From Winogradskyella flava (GTDB lineage Bacteria > Bacteroidota > Bacteroidia > Flavobacteriales > Flavobacteriaceae): 64,000 nt of DNA. The translations under genes and the position numbers were made by a program. The notes under the pieces are model-generated. The model saw only the letters and a program-made list of their open reading frames with translations, searched no databases and was not told where the DNA came from. The stretch spans positions 124,001 through 188,000 of the forward strand of contig NZ_JACLCP010000005.1 of NCBI RefSeq assembly GCF_014243395.1, read 5' to 3'. This document shows, piece after piece, positions 41,976-50,871 of the stretch; positions within the stretch are counted from its first letter, which is position 1, and each line of letters opens with the position of its first letter.

Positions 41976-42719
41976 ATGAAACAACTATGGTTTGTCATGT
42001 TACTTTTGATCTTTGCTTGCGATAGCGAAGATGCAAATGACTGTTTTCAGACTTCGGGTAGTATTATTCAAGAGGACGTTGAGGTTAATAGTTTTGATAG
42101 GATTCTTGTTAATCGCAATGTTGAATTAATTATTTCTGAAGCTCCAGAATATACGGTTACTATTGAAACTGGTGAAAACTTATTCAATGATGTTAAAGCT
42201 GAAGTTATCGAAAATCGTTTGGTGCTTACGGACAATAATACTTGTAATTATGTAAGGGATTATGGTATTACCAAAGTTTATGTGAATGCACCTAATATAA
42301 CAGAAATTAGAAACTCATCTCAATATGAAGTGTCTTCAAACGGACTTTTGAGCTATCCAGATTTAAGTTTAATTTCAGAAGATTTTAACGAGAATATCGA
42401 GTTTACGGTTGGTGATTTTAGGCTGACTGTGAATTCTGAAAGTTTGAGTGTTGTATCCAATAACATTTCTTCATTCTATCTTGATGGAGCTTCTGAAAGC
42501 CTTTCTATTGGATTTTTCTCAGGTTCTGGACGTTTTGAGGGCGAAAATCTAGTGGCTCAAAATGTAAGTATCAATCATCGTGGCAGTAACGATATGATTG
42601 TGAATCCTATTCAATCGTTAACAGGCATACTCAGAGGAACAGGAGATTTAATTTCAGTAAATGAGCCTCCAGTTGTAGATATAGAAGAAGTTTATATCGG
42701 TCAGTTGATTTTTAACTAG
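41976..42719 (+). CDS. Head GIN domain-containing lipoprotein (DUF2807)
   Basis: 247 residues from the ATG at 41976 (MKQLWFVMLLLIFACDSED, lipid Cys16). A putative auto-transporter adhesin, head GIN domain: FDRILVNRNVELIIS starts the beta-helix and the later strands repeat at regular spacing (VTIETGENLFNDV, NITEIRNSSQYEV, VSINHRGSNDMIV). Such proteins sit on the outer membrane in Bacteroidota, with unknown ligands. It overlaps the convergent gldA by eight bases at the 3' ends. Confidence 0.85.
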   Translation: MKQLWFVMLLLIFACDSEDANDCFQTSGSIIQEDVEVNSFDRILVNRNVELIISEAPEYTVTIETGENLFNDVKAEVIENRLVLTDNNTCNYVRDYGITKVYVNAPNITEIRNSSQYEVSSNGLLSYPDLSLISEDFNENIEFTVGDFRLTVNSESLSVVSNNISSFYLDGASESLSIGFFSGSGRFEGENLVAQNVSINHRGSNDMIVNPIQSLTGILRGTGDLISVNEPPVVDIEEVYIGQLIFN

Positions 42720-43605
42720 TCAATTCCCTAAATAAACTCTCTAAACTAGCATTTTTCTGGTTGAGCTGTAGAATCTTTAATTCATTGTCATGGGCAAAGT
42801 CAAAGACATGAGAGCGCATGTCATCCTTTGTGGAAAACGTGATTTCGTAAACAAAGTCGTGTGTGTTTTTTACAGATGTTACTTTAGGAAGCTTCAGTAG
42901 AAATGTATCTTCAACTCTATAATCAAACTCTACAACAATTATTTGTTCTTGGCCGTCTCTTAAATCTTTTAAATATTTATCTGCAACAATCTCACCTTTA
43001 TTGATGATAATAACACGGTCGCACATAGCTTCAACCTCTTGCATGATATGTGTGGATAAGAAAACAGTTTTTTCCTTTCCGATAGTTCTGATCAGATTTC
43101 TAATGTCCACTAATTGATTTGGGTCCAGTCCTGTGGTAGGTTCATCTAAAATCAGTACATCTGGATTGTGTAATAAAGCGTTGGCAAGTCCTACACGCTG
43201 TCGGTACCCTTTAGATAATTGACCAATCTTTTTATGCGCCTCTGGAGTTAAACCCGTTAATTCAATTACGGCTTCAATTCTGGATTTTGAAGTGCCATAC
43301 ACATTGGCGTTAAAGTTTAAATACTCCTTTACATATAAGTCAGTATATAAAGGATTGTGCTCAGGCAGATATCCAACACTACGTTGTACATTTTTCTTAT
43401 CTGAATTTACATTAAAGCCATTGACATTAGCAGAACCATCTGATGCTTCAATATAAGTGGTTAAAATCTTCATCATTGTAGATTTACCAGCACCATTTGG
43501 TCCCAGAAACCCAACAATTTCAGCATTACTTACCGCAAATGAAATGTCATTAAGCGCTTTCTGCTCTTTGTATAGTTTAGTGATGTTTTTAACTTCAATA
43601 GACAT
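42712..43605 (-). CDS. gldA: Gliding motility ABC transporter ATPase GldA
   Basis: 297 residues. Walker A GPNGAGKST near 35-43, signature LSKGYRQRVGLANALL and Walker B VLILDEPTTGLDPNQ, with the H-loop in STHIMQE. The match to GldA rather than another ABC-2 ATPase rests on the C-terminal part and NPLYTDLYVKEYL. GldA works with GldF and GldG for gliding in Flavobacterium; those two are not beside it here. Monocistronic. Confidence 0.85.
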   Translation of the reverse strand: MSIEVKNITKLYKEQKALNDISFAVSNAEIVGFLGPNGAGKSTMMKILTTYIEASDGSANVNGFNVNSDKKNVQRSVGYLPEHNPLYTDLYVKEYLNFNANVYGTSKSRIEAVIELTGLTPEAHKKIGQLSKGYRQRVGLANALLHNPDVLILDEPTTGLDPNQLVDIRNLIRTIGKEKTVFLSTHIMQEVEAMCDRVIIINKGEIVADKYLKDLRDGQEQIIVVEFDYRVEDTFLLKLPKVTSVKNTHDFVYEITFSTKDDMRSHVFDFAHDNELKILQLNQKNASLESLFRELTS

Positions 43606-43756
43606 AGTAGAAAAAGTTTACCCAAAAATAAGTATTATATAATATTGTATGCTGTTTATTATTAAATCTTTAAAAGATAATCTGAAGCATAAAAAAGAAA
43701 GGTCAACAATTTTGATTTGTAAAAATATTAATTACATTAGCCACATAATTAGAACA

Positions 43757-43807
43757 ATGCACACATCTAAAACATATTTTAACTGGTTTTATTTCTTTTT
43801 TAGCTAA
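43757..43807 (+). CDS. Aromatic leader peptide (attenuator), 16 residues
   Basis: MHTSKTYFNWFYFFFS, with five Phe, two Tyr and one Trp: eight aromatic residues in the last ten before the stop codon. It stands 36-75 bases ahead of a terminator and upstream of the prephenate/DAHP synthase operon. A ribosome short of charged Phe, Tyr or Trp tRNA would stall at 43775-43801, leaving CGAGACT (43813-43819) free to form the antiterminator. This composition is very unlikely by chance in such a place. No protein function other than control is expected. Confidence 0.87.
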   Translation: MHTSKTYFNWFYFFFS

Positions 43808-43812
43808 AGGAA

Positions 43813-43881
43813 CGAGACTAAGTATGTTTTAATAAAATATAATATTATTTAAGTCTCGATGAAAAGTCGAGACTTTTTTTT
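43813..43881 (+). promoter_or_regulatory. Antiterminator/terminator switch of the aromatic operon
   Basis: CGAGACT (43813-43819) can pair with AGTCTCG (43852-43858), but the same bases also form the left arm of the terminator AAGTCTCGA (43851-43859) with TCGAGACTT (43867-43875), followed by eight T. The two folds exclude each other. The leader stop codon is five bases before the first arm, so a terminating ribosome would cover it and allow termination: the classical attenuation logic. Confidence 0.85.
43851..43881 (+). terminator. Attenuator terminator before the aromatic operon
   Basis: Nine-base-pair stem (AAGTCTCGA/TCGAGACTT), seven-base loop and U-run; 100 bases ahead of the preferred start of the first structural gene. 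Confidence 0.85.
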
Positions 43882-43980
43882 GTGAATACCTGTTTTTAAA
43901 AACTGCGAAGCGTATTAAAAACAGTGGATGAACAAATCCCGAATTTATTTCGGGATATCAAAAGATTAAAATATAGATTA

Positions 43981-44808
43981 TTGACAAAACCAATAGCCAT
44001 ACAAGGAATTAAAGGCTCATTTCATCACGAGGTAGCTCAACAATACTTCAACCCTAAAACGGAAGTAGTGGAGTGCATGTCTTTTGATAGTGCGGTGGAT
44101 AGTCTTTTGCAAGGCGATACAGACTATATCGTCATGGCTTTGGAGAATTCTATTGCAGGTTCCATTATTCCGAATTACGCATTAATTGATAACCATGATC
44201 TAAGCATCGTCGGTGAGTATTATTTGGATGTTCAGCATAATTTAATGGCATTATCTGGTCAGTCAATTGCGTCTATTTCAGAGGTGCATTCTCACCCTAT
44301 GGCATTGTTGCAATGCAAAGTATTTTTAAAGGATTATCCGCATATAAAGTTGGTAGAAGCTAAAGATACCGCAGATGTAGCCAAACAAATTTCCGAAGAA
44401 AAAATTAAAGGTATTGCTGCTATCGCTAGTAAAAATGCTGCGAATTTGTATGGATTGGATGTTTTGGCAAAAAGTATTCAAACCATAAAGCATAACGAAA
44501 CACGTTTTGCTATTATTAAGCGACAAAACCATCAAATAGAACGAAAAGAACTCAATAAGGCATCTTTAAAATTTGAATTAGACCATAAACGTGGTAGCTT
44601 AGCAACAATACTCAATGTAATGAGTGATTGTAAACTCAACCTAACCAAAATTCAATCCTTGCCAAAAATTGAAACGCCTTGGAAGTATGCTTTTTTTGTA
44701 GATGTCACTTTCGAAGATTATAAAGATTACGAAAAGGCCCAGTCAATTATGCAATTAATGGCAGAGAATTTTAAAGTGTTAGGTGAATATAAAAATGCAA
44801 GATTATGA
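43981..44808 (+). CDS. pheA: Prephenate dehydratase
   Basis: Phenylalanine synthesis: prephenate to phenylpyruvate. From the TTG at 43981 it gives 275 residues, opening MTKPIAIQGIKGSFHH as in homologues. The longer ATG at 43924 adds 19 residues, partly encoded by an ATCCCGAA/TTCGGGAT hairpin (43937-43958), which argues against it. The catalytic domain has VMALENSIAGSI and HSHPMALLQC; NETRFAIIKR is the typical TRF motif. The C-terminal ACT domain, about 195-275, (RGSLATILNVMSDCKLNLTK) senses phenylalanine. First gene of an operon with three others, overlapping the next by four bases. Confidence 0.92.
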   Translation: MTKPIAIQGIKGSFHHEVAQQYFNPKTEVVECMSFDSAVDSLLQGDTDYIVMALENSIAGSIIPNYALIDNHDLSIVGEYYLDVQHNLMALSGQSIASISEVHSHPMALLQCKVFLKDYPHIKLVEAKDTADVAKQISEEKIKGIAAIASKNAANLYGLDVLAKSIQTIKHNETRFAIIKRQNHQIERKELNKASLKFELDHKRGSLATILNVMSDCKLNLTKIQSLPKIETPWKYAFFVDVTFEDYKDYEKAQSIMQLMAENFKVLGEYKNARL

Positions 44809-45947
44809 TTGAAGTCGCCAACCGTTTGAAGCATGTCGAAGAATACTACTTTTCTAAAAAGTTGAGAGAAGTCGCTTTTCTAAAATCTCAAGGAAAACCC
44901 ATAATTAATCTAGGCATAGGTAGTCCAGATTTGGAACCACCTTTCAAGGCCACGATGCTATTAAAAGATAGTTTGGACGACGAAGGTGCCAATAAATATC
45001 AAAGTTATCAAGGTTTACCAGAGCTTAGAGAGGAAATAGGAAATTTTTACAAGACAAGATATAAGGTCAGTATAAGTGGTCAAACAGAAGTGTTGCCTTT
45101 ACTTGGTAGTAAGGAAGGGATAATGCACATTTCCATGGCTTTTTTAAACAAAGGAGATAAAGTGTTAGTGCCAAATCCTGGCTATCCAACTTATGCGGCT
45201 GTTACAAAACTATTAGAAGCCAAGCCAATTCTATACGATTTAAAAGAAGATAATAATTGGCTGCCAGACTTTACGGCATTGGAGCGATTGGACTTGGGTA
45301 AAGTAAAGATTATGTGGATCAATTATCCTCATATGCCTACAGGCGCAAACGCTACTAATAAGTTTTATGACGAAGTTATAGCTTTTGGAAGACGCCATAA
45401 TATTCTTATTGTTAATGACAATCCTTACAGTTTTGTGCTCAATGAAAAACCAATAAGTATTATGCGTTATAATAATGCGAAAGAAGTGTGCTTGGAGTTG
45501 AATTCTTTTAGCAAAACTTTTAATATGGCTGGTTGGAGAGTTGGTATGTTGGTTGGAAGTTATGAACATCTAAGTGCAGTTCTGAAGGTGAAGAGTAATA
45601 TGGACTCTGGGATGTTTTACGGCATACAAAAAGGTGCTATTGAAGCCTTAAAGTGTTCGGATATGTGGTTTGTAAGTTTAAATAGCGTTTATCAACTAAG
45701 ACGTGAGTTGATATGGAAATTAGCAGATGGACTTAATTGTACATATGATAAAGATACGGCAGGTATGTTTGTTTGGGCAAAGTTACCACCACATTTAAAG
45801 TCCGAAGAGTTCACGGATTTGGTATTGAAAGAGCATTCGATTTTTATAACACCAGGAACTGTTTTTGGAACTAATGGTGAAGGTTATGTGCGTTTTTCGT
45901 TATGTGCATCAGAAGAAATAATTAAAGAAGCAATAGCAAGGGTATAG
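44805..45947 (+). CDS. Class I/II PLP aminotransferase, aromatic operon
   Basis: 380 residues. PLP lysine in NSFSKTFNMAGWRVG; substrate/cofactor motifs PNPGYPTY, NDNPYSFV and GIGSPDLEPP at the N-terminus. It probably transaminates phenylpyruvate and 4-hydroxyphenylpyruvate (or aspartate) at the end of the pathway, since it lies between the dehydratase and dehydrogenase genes. Overlaps pheA (ATGA) and leaves four bases before the next gene. Exact substrate not proven. Confidence 0.9.
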   Translation: MIEVANRLKHVEEYYFSKKLREVAFLKSQGKPIINLGIGSPDLEPPFKATMLLKDSLDDEGANKYQSYQGLPELREEIGNFYKTRYKVSISGQTEVLPLLGSKEGIMHISMAFLNKGDKVLVPNPGYPTYAAVTKLLEAKPILYDLKEDNNWLPDFTALERLDLGKVKIMWINYPHMPTGANATNKFYDEVIAFGRRHNILIVNDNPYSFVLNEKPISIMRYNNAKEVCLELNSFSKTFNMAGWRVGMLVGSYEHLSAVLKVKSNMDSGMFYGIQKGAIEALKCSDMWFVSLNSVYQLRRELIWKLADGLNCTYDKDTAGMFVWAKLPPHLKSEEFTDLVLKEHSIFITPGTVFGTNGEGYVRFSLCASEEIIKEAIARV

Positions 45948-45951
45948 GTTA

Positions 45952-46803
45952 ATGAAGAACATTTTTATCATAGGTGTAGGTTTAATAGGTGGAAGTTTTG
46001 CTTTGGACATTAAGAGGCGAAATGCGGAATGTGTGATACATGGTATCGACCAAAATACAGCTCATCTGGATGAAGCTATAGCACTTGGTATTATTGATAA
46101 AAAGTCGGATTTCGAAGCATTAGGTAAAGCTGATGTGGTGATTGTTGCGATTCCTGTGGATGCCACCTTAAATGTATTACCAGAAGTTTTGGATAAAGTT
46201 TCAGATGAAGCTATTGTCTTTGATGCCGGTTCAACCAAAGAGGATATATGCTTAAAGGTGAAAAATCATCCTAAACGCAGGAATTATTTAGCAGCACATC
46301 CCATTGCTGGTACTGAACATTCTGGTCCAAGTGCTGCGATTCATGATTTGTATAAAGATAAGACGAACATCATTTGCGAGGTTGAAGAAACTGCTTTTAA
46401 GCTTCAAGAAAAAGCATTGAAGTTATTTGCAGAACTAGGGATGCGCATTCGATATATGAATCCAAAAGCGCATGACAAGCACATAGCTTATGTCTCTCAT
46501 TTATCGCACATCAGCTCATTTATGTTGGGTAAAACAGTGATTGACAAAGAAAAGAACGAACGCGATATTTTTGATATGGCTGGAAGTGGCTTTGAAAGTA
46601 CCGTGCGTTTGGCAAAAAGCTCGCCAGCAATGTGGACACCTATTTTTCAACAGAACAAAACCAATGTTATAGAGACTTTAGATGAGTACATTAATAATTT
46701 AAAACATTTTAAAAAGTTGATGGAAGATGGAGATTTTGAAGCGGTTTATAGCGAAATGGAAACAACGAATCATATAAAAGATATATTAAACGGAATACAA
46801 TAG
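45952..46803 (+). CDS. tyrA: Prephenate dehydrogenase
   Basis: 283 residues, NAD-dependent oxidative decarboxylation of prephenate to 4-hydroxyphenylpyruvate. Nucleotide-binding GVGLIGGSFA at 8-17, AHPIAGTEHSGPS containing the catalytic His, and HDKHIAYVSHLSHISS with further prephenate contacts. No fused chorismate mutase or ACT domain. Third gene of the operon. Confidence 0.94.
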   Translation: MKNIFIIGVGLIGGSFALDIKRRNAECVIHGIDQNTAHLDEAIALGIIDKKSDFEALGKADVVIVAIPVDATLNVLPEVLDKVSDEAIVFDAGSTKEDICLKVKNHPKRRNYLAAHPIAGTEHSGPSAAIHDLYKDKTNIICEVEETAFKLQEKALKLFAELGMRIRYMNPKAHDKHIAYVSHLSHISSFMLGKTVIDKEKNERDIFDMAGSGFESTVRLAKSSPAMWTPIFQQNKTNVIETLDEYINNLKHFKKLMEDGDFEAVYSEMETTNHIKDILNGIQ

Positions 46804-46824
46804 AACATTAGATTAATTAGCAAA

Positions 46825-47907
46825 ATGGAGAATAAAAAAGAATTGAGGAATTGGCTAGATGCATTTAACTTAGAACATCCACTAGTTATCGCGGGGCCTT
46901 GCAGTGCAGAAACGGAAGAACAAGTATTAAATATAGCACATCAGCTAAAAGATAGCGATGCCACGGTTTATAGAGCTGGTATTTGGAAACCAAGAACACG
47001 ACCAGGAAATTTTGAAGGCGTAGGCGCATTAGGGTTAAAATGGCTTCAGAAAGCAAAAGAAGAAACAGGTATGATGATTACCACTGAGGTAGCGAATGCC
47101 AACCATGTGGAGCTGGCTTTAAAGCACGATGTGGATATCCTTTGGATAGGTGCACGCACAACGGTAAGTCCATTTATTGTACAAGATATTGCGGATGCTT
47201 TGAAAGGAACCGACAAACCTGTATTGATTAAAAACCCTGTAAATCCTGATTTGTCTTTGTGGTTAGGAGCTGTGGAGCGTTTTTATACCGCAGATGTTAA
47301 GAATTTAGGTGTGATTCATAGAGGATTTTCTACTTACGAAAAGACACGTTATAGAAATAATCCAGAATGGCAAGTGGCTGTAGATTTACAAAATCGTTTT
47401 CCAGATTTACCGTTGATTTTAGATCCGTCGCATATTGCAGGACGTCGTGATATAATATTCGATTTAAGTCAAACAGCATTAGACCTAAACTACGATGGTT
47501 TAATGATAGAAACACATCACGATCCTGATAATGCATGGAGTGATGCGGCACAACAGATTACACCAGAGACTTTAATAAAGTACACAGAAGATTTAAAAAT
47601 TCGTAAAGAGGCTGCAGATGATGCGGCATTCAACAACAGAATAAATACCTTAAGAACTCAGATAGATGTGATTGACCACCAGTTAATCGAGATGCTAGGG
47701 AAGCGAATGAACGTTGCCGATGATATTGGTCAATTGAAAAAAGATCACAACGTTGCGGTTTTACAGTCCAAACGTTGGAATGAAATCTTGGGTAAAATGA
47801 TTCTTCAAGGCGAAGAGAAAAATTTAAGTGAAGAATTTATTCTTAGGGTGTTTAAAGCTATTCACCAAGAATCGATTAACCATCAAGAAGAGATTATTAA
47901 TCACTAG
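46825..47907 (+). CDS. Bifunctional DAHP synthase / chorismate mutase type II
   Basis: 360 residues. N-terminal DAHP synthase of the KDSA-like type (residues about 1-260): AGPCSAETEEQV, YRAGIWKPRTRPG, GLMIETHHDPD. The C-terminal 90 residues are an AroQ-class chorismate mutase: LRTQIDVIDHQLIEMLGKRM then VLQSKRWNEILGKM. It therefore both starts the shikimate pathway and commits chorismate to Phe/Tyr. The fusion is typical of Bacteroidota. Last gene of the attenuated operon and followed by a terminator. Confidence 0.94.
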   Translation: MENKKELRNWLDAFNLEHPLVIAGPCSAETEEQVLNIAHQLKDSDATVYRAGIWKPRTRPGNFEGVGALGLKWLQKAKEETGMMITTEVANANHVELALKHDVDILWIGARTTVSPFIVQDIADALKGTDKPVLIKNPVNPDLSLWLGAVERFYTADVKNLGVIHRGFSTYEKTRYRNNPEWQVAVDLQNRFPDLPLILDPSHIAGRRDIIFDLSQTALDLNYDGLMIETHHDPDNAWSDAAQQITPETLIKYTEDLKIRKEAADDAAFNNRINTLRTQIDVIDHQLIEMLGKRMNVADDIGQLKKDHNVAVLQSKRWNEILGKMILQGEEKNLSEEFILRVFKAIHQESINHQEEIINH

Positions 47908-47925
47908 ATTACATGCGTAATTGGA

Positions 47926-47955
47926 AAAAGGCTTGCATTTTGCGAGCCTTTTTTG
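47926..47955 (+). terminator. Terminator of the aromatic operon
   Basis: GGCTTGC-ATTTT-GCGAGCC followed by TTTTTT, 20 bases after the last stop codon. Confidence 0.8.
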
Positions 47956-48003
47956 TTGGGTACGTTTACTCATTAAACAGTAGGATTAACTCATTGCTTA
48001 TTT

Positions 48004-48031
48004 TTTGAAGTAATCTTATGACTTAGGTTTG
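48004..48031 (+). promoter_or_regulatory. Candidate promoter, TTTG and TAGGTTTG
   Basis: TTTG at 48004-48007 and TAGGTTTG at 48024-48031 with a 16-base spacer; close to the Bacteroidota consensus and 25 bases ahead of the T9SS protein gene. Confidence 0.5.
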
Positions 48032-48055
48032 GTCTATTAACTAAAACCAATACTC

Positions 48056-48712
48056 ATGAAAAAAATTACATTTCTATTAGCTGCCCTAAGTTTCTCAATG
48101 CTATCATTTTCTCAAATTATAATAAAAGGTATAGTGCAGAATGATTCTATGGCTTTAGAATCTGCAAATATTATTATTAAAAATTCGAAAAAGGGGACAG
48201 CAACAAATAGTAAAGGACAATTTAGAATTGAGGCTAAAAAAGGAGATACCTTATCTGTATCTTATTTAGGGTACGAAACCAAAGATATTGTACTTGATGA
48301 TGATACAACTTATAAAATTAGATTAGAAGAAAGTAATCAGCTTGATGAAGTTGTTGTTAATGCATATGATCAAGGTTTAAAAACTAATTGCAGAACAACA
48401 TGCACTGTAGTTTCTCGATGTGGCATATGTACTGTAGGCATAGAGATAGCCTTTATTGAAAGTTATGAAGGTATCAAACTTTATCCAAACCCATCTTCAG
48501 ATGGGATATTTCAGATTAAGCTTAATAATGATTACAATGAGGTGAAAATTTTAGTAGCCAATATTAATGGTCAAATAATTCAAAATACAACTCATCAAAT
48601 GAATGGAGAAAAGCTAAATTTAGATTTATTTGAATATGCCATTGGAATATATATTGTCAATATTATGGCGGATGGTCAGCATCTTGAAGCAATAAAGGCA
48701 ATAAAGAGCTAA
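48056..48712 (+). CDS. Small T9SS cargo protein with carboxypeptidase-like domain
   Basis: 218 residues in three parts: a signal peptide (MKKITFLLAALSFSMLSFSQ) and a CarboxypepD_reg-like domain (NSKGQFRIEAKKGDTLSVSY, then NQLDEVVVNAYDQG, like the junction before a TonB plug); a Cys-rich stretch (CRTTCTVVSRCGICTVG, five Cys); and a type A T9SS sorting domain (KLYPNPSSDGIFQIKL to the C-terminus). The protein thus looks like a receptor N-terminus joined to a secretion signal. Function unknown; surface-exposed and probably disulfide-bonded or metal-binding. Confidence 0.85.
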   Translation: MKKITFLLAALSFSMLSFSQIIIKGIVQNDSMALESANIIIKNSKKGTATNSKGQFRIEAKKGDTLSVSYLGYETKDIVLDDDTTYKIRLEESNQLDEVVVNAYDQGLKTNCRTTCTVVSRCGICTVGIEIAFIESYEGIKLYPNPSSDGIFQIKLNNDYNEVKILVANINGQIIQNTTHQMNGEKLNLDLFEYAIGIYIVNIMADGQHLEAIKAIKS

Positions 48713-48717
48713 AAGTT

Positions 48718-48748
48718 AAAAAGGCTCGCAATTTGCGGGCCTTTTTTA
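48718..48748 (+). terminator. Terminator after the T9SS cargo gene
   Basis: GGCTCGC-AATTT-GCGGGCC (one T-G pair) followed by TTTTTT. Confidence 0.75.
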
Positions 48749-48763
48749 TTGTTGTATAGTATT

Positions 48764-49258
48764 TTATATACTTCGCTTAAAAGTATATCTCGTAATAAAG
48801 ATCCCTTGTCCATCACCTTTACCACCAGAGCTTTCAACACCAGTATTGATAAACGCCAATTCCCAGCCTTCAGCAATCATAGTATTTACTTTAGAGGTCA
48901 TTATGGCATCATTAGCCGCGATGTTTTGAAAACGAATACCACCAAGATTATAGAAATTTAATAATTTGGTTTCTTCATATTCTTTGGTTCTAATTTCACC
49001 GCGCTTAGACTTGTTTTTCTCGTCTTTATCTTTTTCACCAGATCTTACAGTAGTATATTCTTTATAATCCTTTGTTTCGTTAACAGAGATCATACGAGAA
49101 CGTCCTAATCCATTAGGAACGATGGATTCTACGACCGTTACAACTCTGTACTCTACTTGTGCAACAGGTTTTTCTTCGTTAGAAGCATCTTTGTTGATAA
49201 AAGAAAACGACACTAGTCCAACAGCAATAGCTGCGATAAATAAGAAATTTTTTTTCAT
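48764..49258 (-). CDS. Secreted protein of unknown function
   Basis: 164 residues with a signal peptide (MKKNFLFIAAIAVGLVSFSF). The mature part is charged in the middle (SGEKDKDEKNKSKRGE) and ends in a small domain, IAEGWELAFINTGVESSGGKG then FITRYTFKR, resembling the DUF4177-type end in which a W-E-L strand precedes a final beta strand. Not recognised with confidence. Divergent from rsgA with an 80-base gap. Confidence 0.75.
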   Translation of the reverse strand: MKKNFLFIAAIAVGLVSFSFINKDASNEEKPVAQVEYRVVTVVESIVPNGLGRSRMISVNETKDYKEYTTVRSGEKDKDEKNKSKRGEIRTKEYEETKLLNFYNLGGIRFQNIAANDAIMTSKVNTMIAEGWELAFINTGVESSGGKGDGQGIFITRYTFKRSI

Positions 49259-49339
49259 GATTGTTGATTTTTGTTTTATGCCATTAAAATAAAGACTTTT
49301 TAGTTAAAAGTCGTTACTTTGTTATTATTAATTAGCTTA

Positions 49340-50290
49340 ATGACAGGAACAGTATATAAATCTACCGGAAGTTGGTACACCGTTAAGACAATGAACGGTA
49401 AATTTTATGAGTGCAGAATTAAAGGTAGGTTTAGGTTAGAGGGTATTAAAAGTACCAACCCTATTGCTGTTGGAGATAAAGTAGAGTTTGAATTAGAGAC
49501 TAAAAACAATACAGAAACAGGCGTCATTAATAGAATTGAAGAGCGCAAAAATTATATAGTTCGTAAATCTGTCAATCTTTCTAAACAAACACATATCATT
49601 GCCTCTAACATCGATCAGGTGTTTCTTTTGGTAACGATAGACAATCCACCGACATTTACAAGTTTTATAGACCGTTTTTTGGTCACTGCAGAAGCTTACG
49701 CCGTAAAAACGATTTTATTATTTAACAAAGCCGATACGTATGATTCAGAAACCTTATTGGAGGTAAAGTACTTGGCGAGTGTCTATAGACAAATAGGTTA
49801 TGAATGTATTGGTATTTCTGCGAAAACAGGAAAGAATATTGATAAGGTTAAAAATCTTATGGTTGGCAATGTGAGTATGTTTGCAGGACATTCTGGCGTT
49901 GGCAAATCTACTTTAGTCAATGCCATTGAGCCATCCTTGGATTTAAAAACTAAGGCCATTTCTGAACAGCATATGCAAGGACAACATACCACAACCTTTG
50001 CAGAAATGTTTGATCTGAGTTTTGATGCCAAGATTATTGATACACCTGGTATCAAAGGTTTCGGTGTGGTTGACATGGAACGAGAAGAAGTTGGTGATTA
50101 TTTTCCTGAGTTTTTCGCCCTAAAACAAGACTGTAAGTTTAATAATTGTTTACACTTAAAAGAGCCAAAGTGTGCTATCAAACAAGCTTTAGAAAATAAC
50201 GAAGTGTCTTATTCTAGATATAGAAGTTATCTTCAGATTTTAGAAGGTGAGGACGAACATTATAGAACTGATAATTGGGATAGTGAATGA
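49340..50290 (+). CDS. rsgA: Small ribosomal subunit biogenesis GTPase RsgA
   Basis: 316 residues from the ATG at 49340, where MTGTVYKSTGSWYTV begins the OB-fold. Circularly permuted GTPase: G4 NKAD comes before G1 GHSGVGKST and G3 DTPG. The C-terminal zinc site reads CKFNNCLHLKEPKC. It tests the decoding site of the 30S subunit late in assembly. The ATG at 49319 is less likely as it adds MLLLISL ahead of the conserved start. Overlaps dtd by four bases. Confidence 0.96.
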   Translation: MTGTVYKSTGSWYTVKTMNGKFYECRIKGRFRLEGIKSTNPIAVGDKVEFELETKNNTETGVINRIEERKNYIVRKSVNLSKQTHIIASNIDQVFLLVTIDNPPTFTSFIDRFLVTAEAYAVKTILLFNKADTYDSETLLEVKYLASVYRQIGYECIGISAKTGKNIDKVKNLMVGNVSMFAGHSGVGKSTLVNAIEPSLDLKTKAISEQHMQGQHTTTFAEMFDLSFDAKIIDTPGIKGFGVVDMEREEVGDYFPEFFALKQDCKFNNCLHLKEPKCAIKQALENNEVSYSRYRSYLQILEGEDEHYRTDNWDSE

Positions 50291-50739
50291 AGGTAGTAGT
50301 TCAGAGAGTGTCTAAGGCGTCAGTTAAAATTAATGAGAGGGAAGTCGCATCTATCGAAAAAGGACTTTTAGTCTTGCTAGGTATTGTGAATGAAGATACA
50401 CAAGAAGATATTGATTGGCTTTGTAAAAAGATTGTGAATCTTCGTGTTTTCTCTGATGAGAATAGTGTGATGAACACATCTCTTTCAGATTCAGATGGTG
50501 ATATAATTGTGGTGAGTCAATTTACACTTCATGCCAGTACAAAAAAAGGAAATCGGCCAAGTTATATAAAGGCCGCAAAACCAGATATTGCTATTCTCTT
50601 ATATAAAAATTTTATAACAAAACTGCAGTCGGAATTAGGAAAGCCTATACAAACAGGTGAGTTTGGCGCAGATATGAAAGTCCATTTGGTTAATGATGGA
50701 CCAGTGACGATAATCATCGATTCTAAAAATAAAGAGTGA
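50287..50739 (+). CDS. dtd: D-aminoacyl-tRNA deacylase
   Basis: 150 residues, full length. Removes D-amino acids misloaded on tRNA. VVVSQFTLHAST holds the SQxT-type active-site segment and GEFGADMKVHLVNDGPVT is the Gly-cisPro-like region (family NxGPxT, here NDGPVT). Translationally coupled to rsgA. Confidence 0.95.
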   Translation: MKVVVQRVSKASVKINEREVASIEKGLLVLLGIVNEDTQEDIDWLCKKIVNLRVFSDENSVMNTSLSDSDGDIIVVSQFTLHASTKKGNRPSYIKAAKPDIAILLYKNFITKLQSELGKPIQTGEFGADMKVHLVNDGPVTIIIDSKNKE

Positions 50740-50871
50740 TCTTGACAGCTGCCAGTGTGCTTTAAAATTTGTAGTATATCGAATATTTTTGAAGCTTAGG
50801 GATTTATGATAAAAATCATTTGTTCAGATATAATTCCTTTTTATATTGTGAGACCTAAACTCAAATAAATA

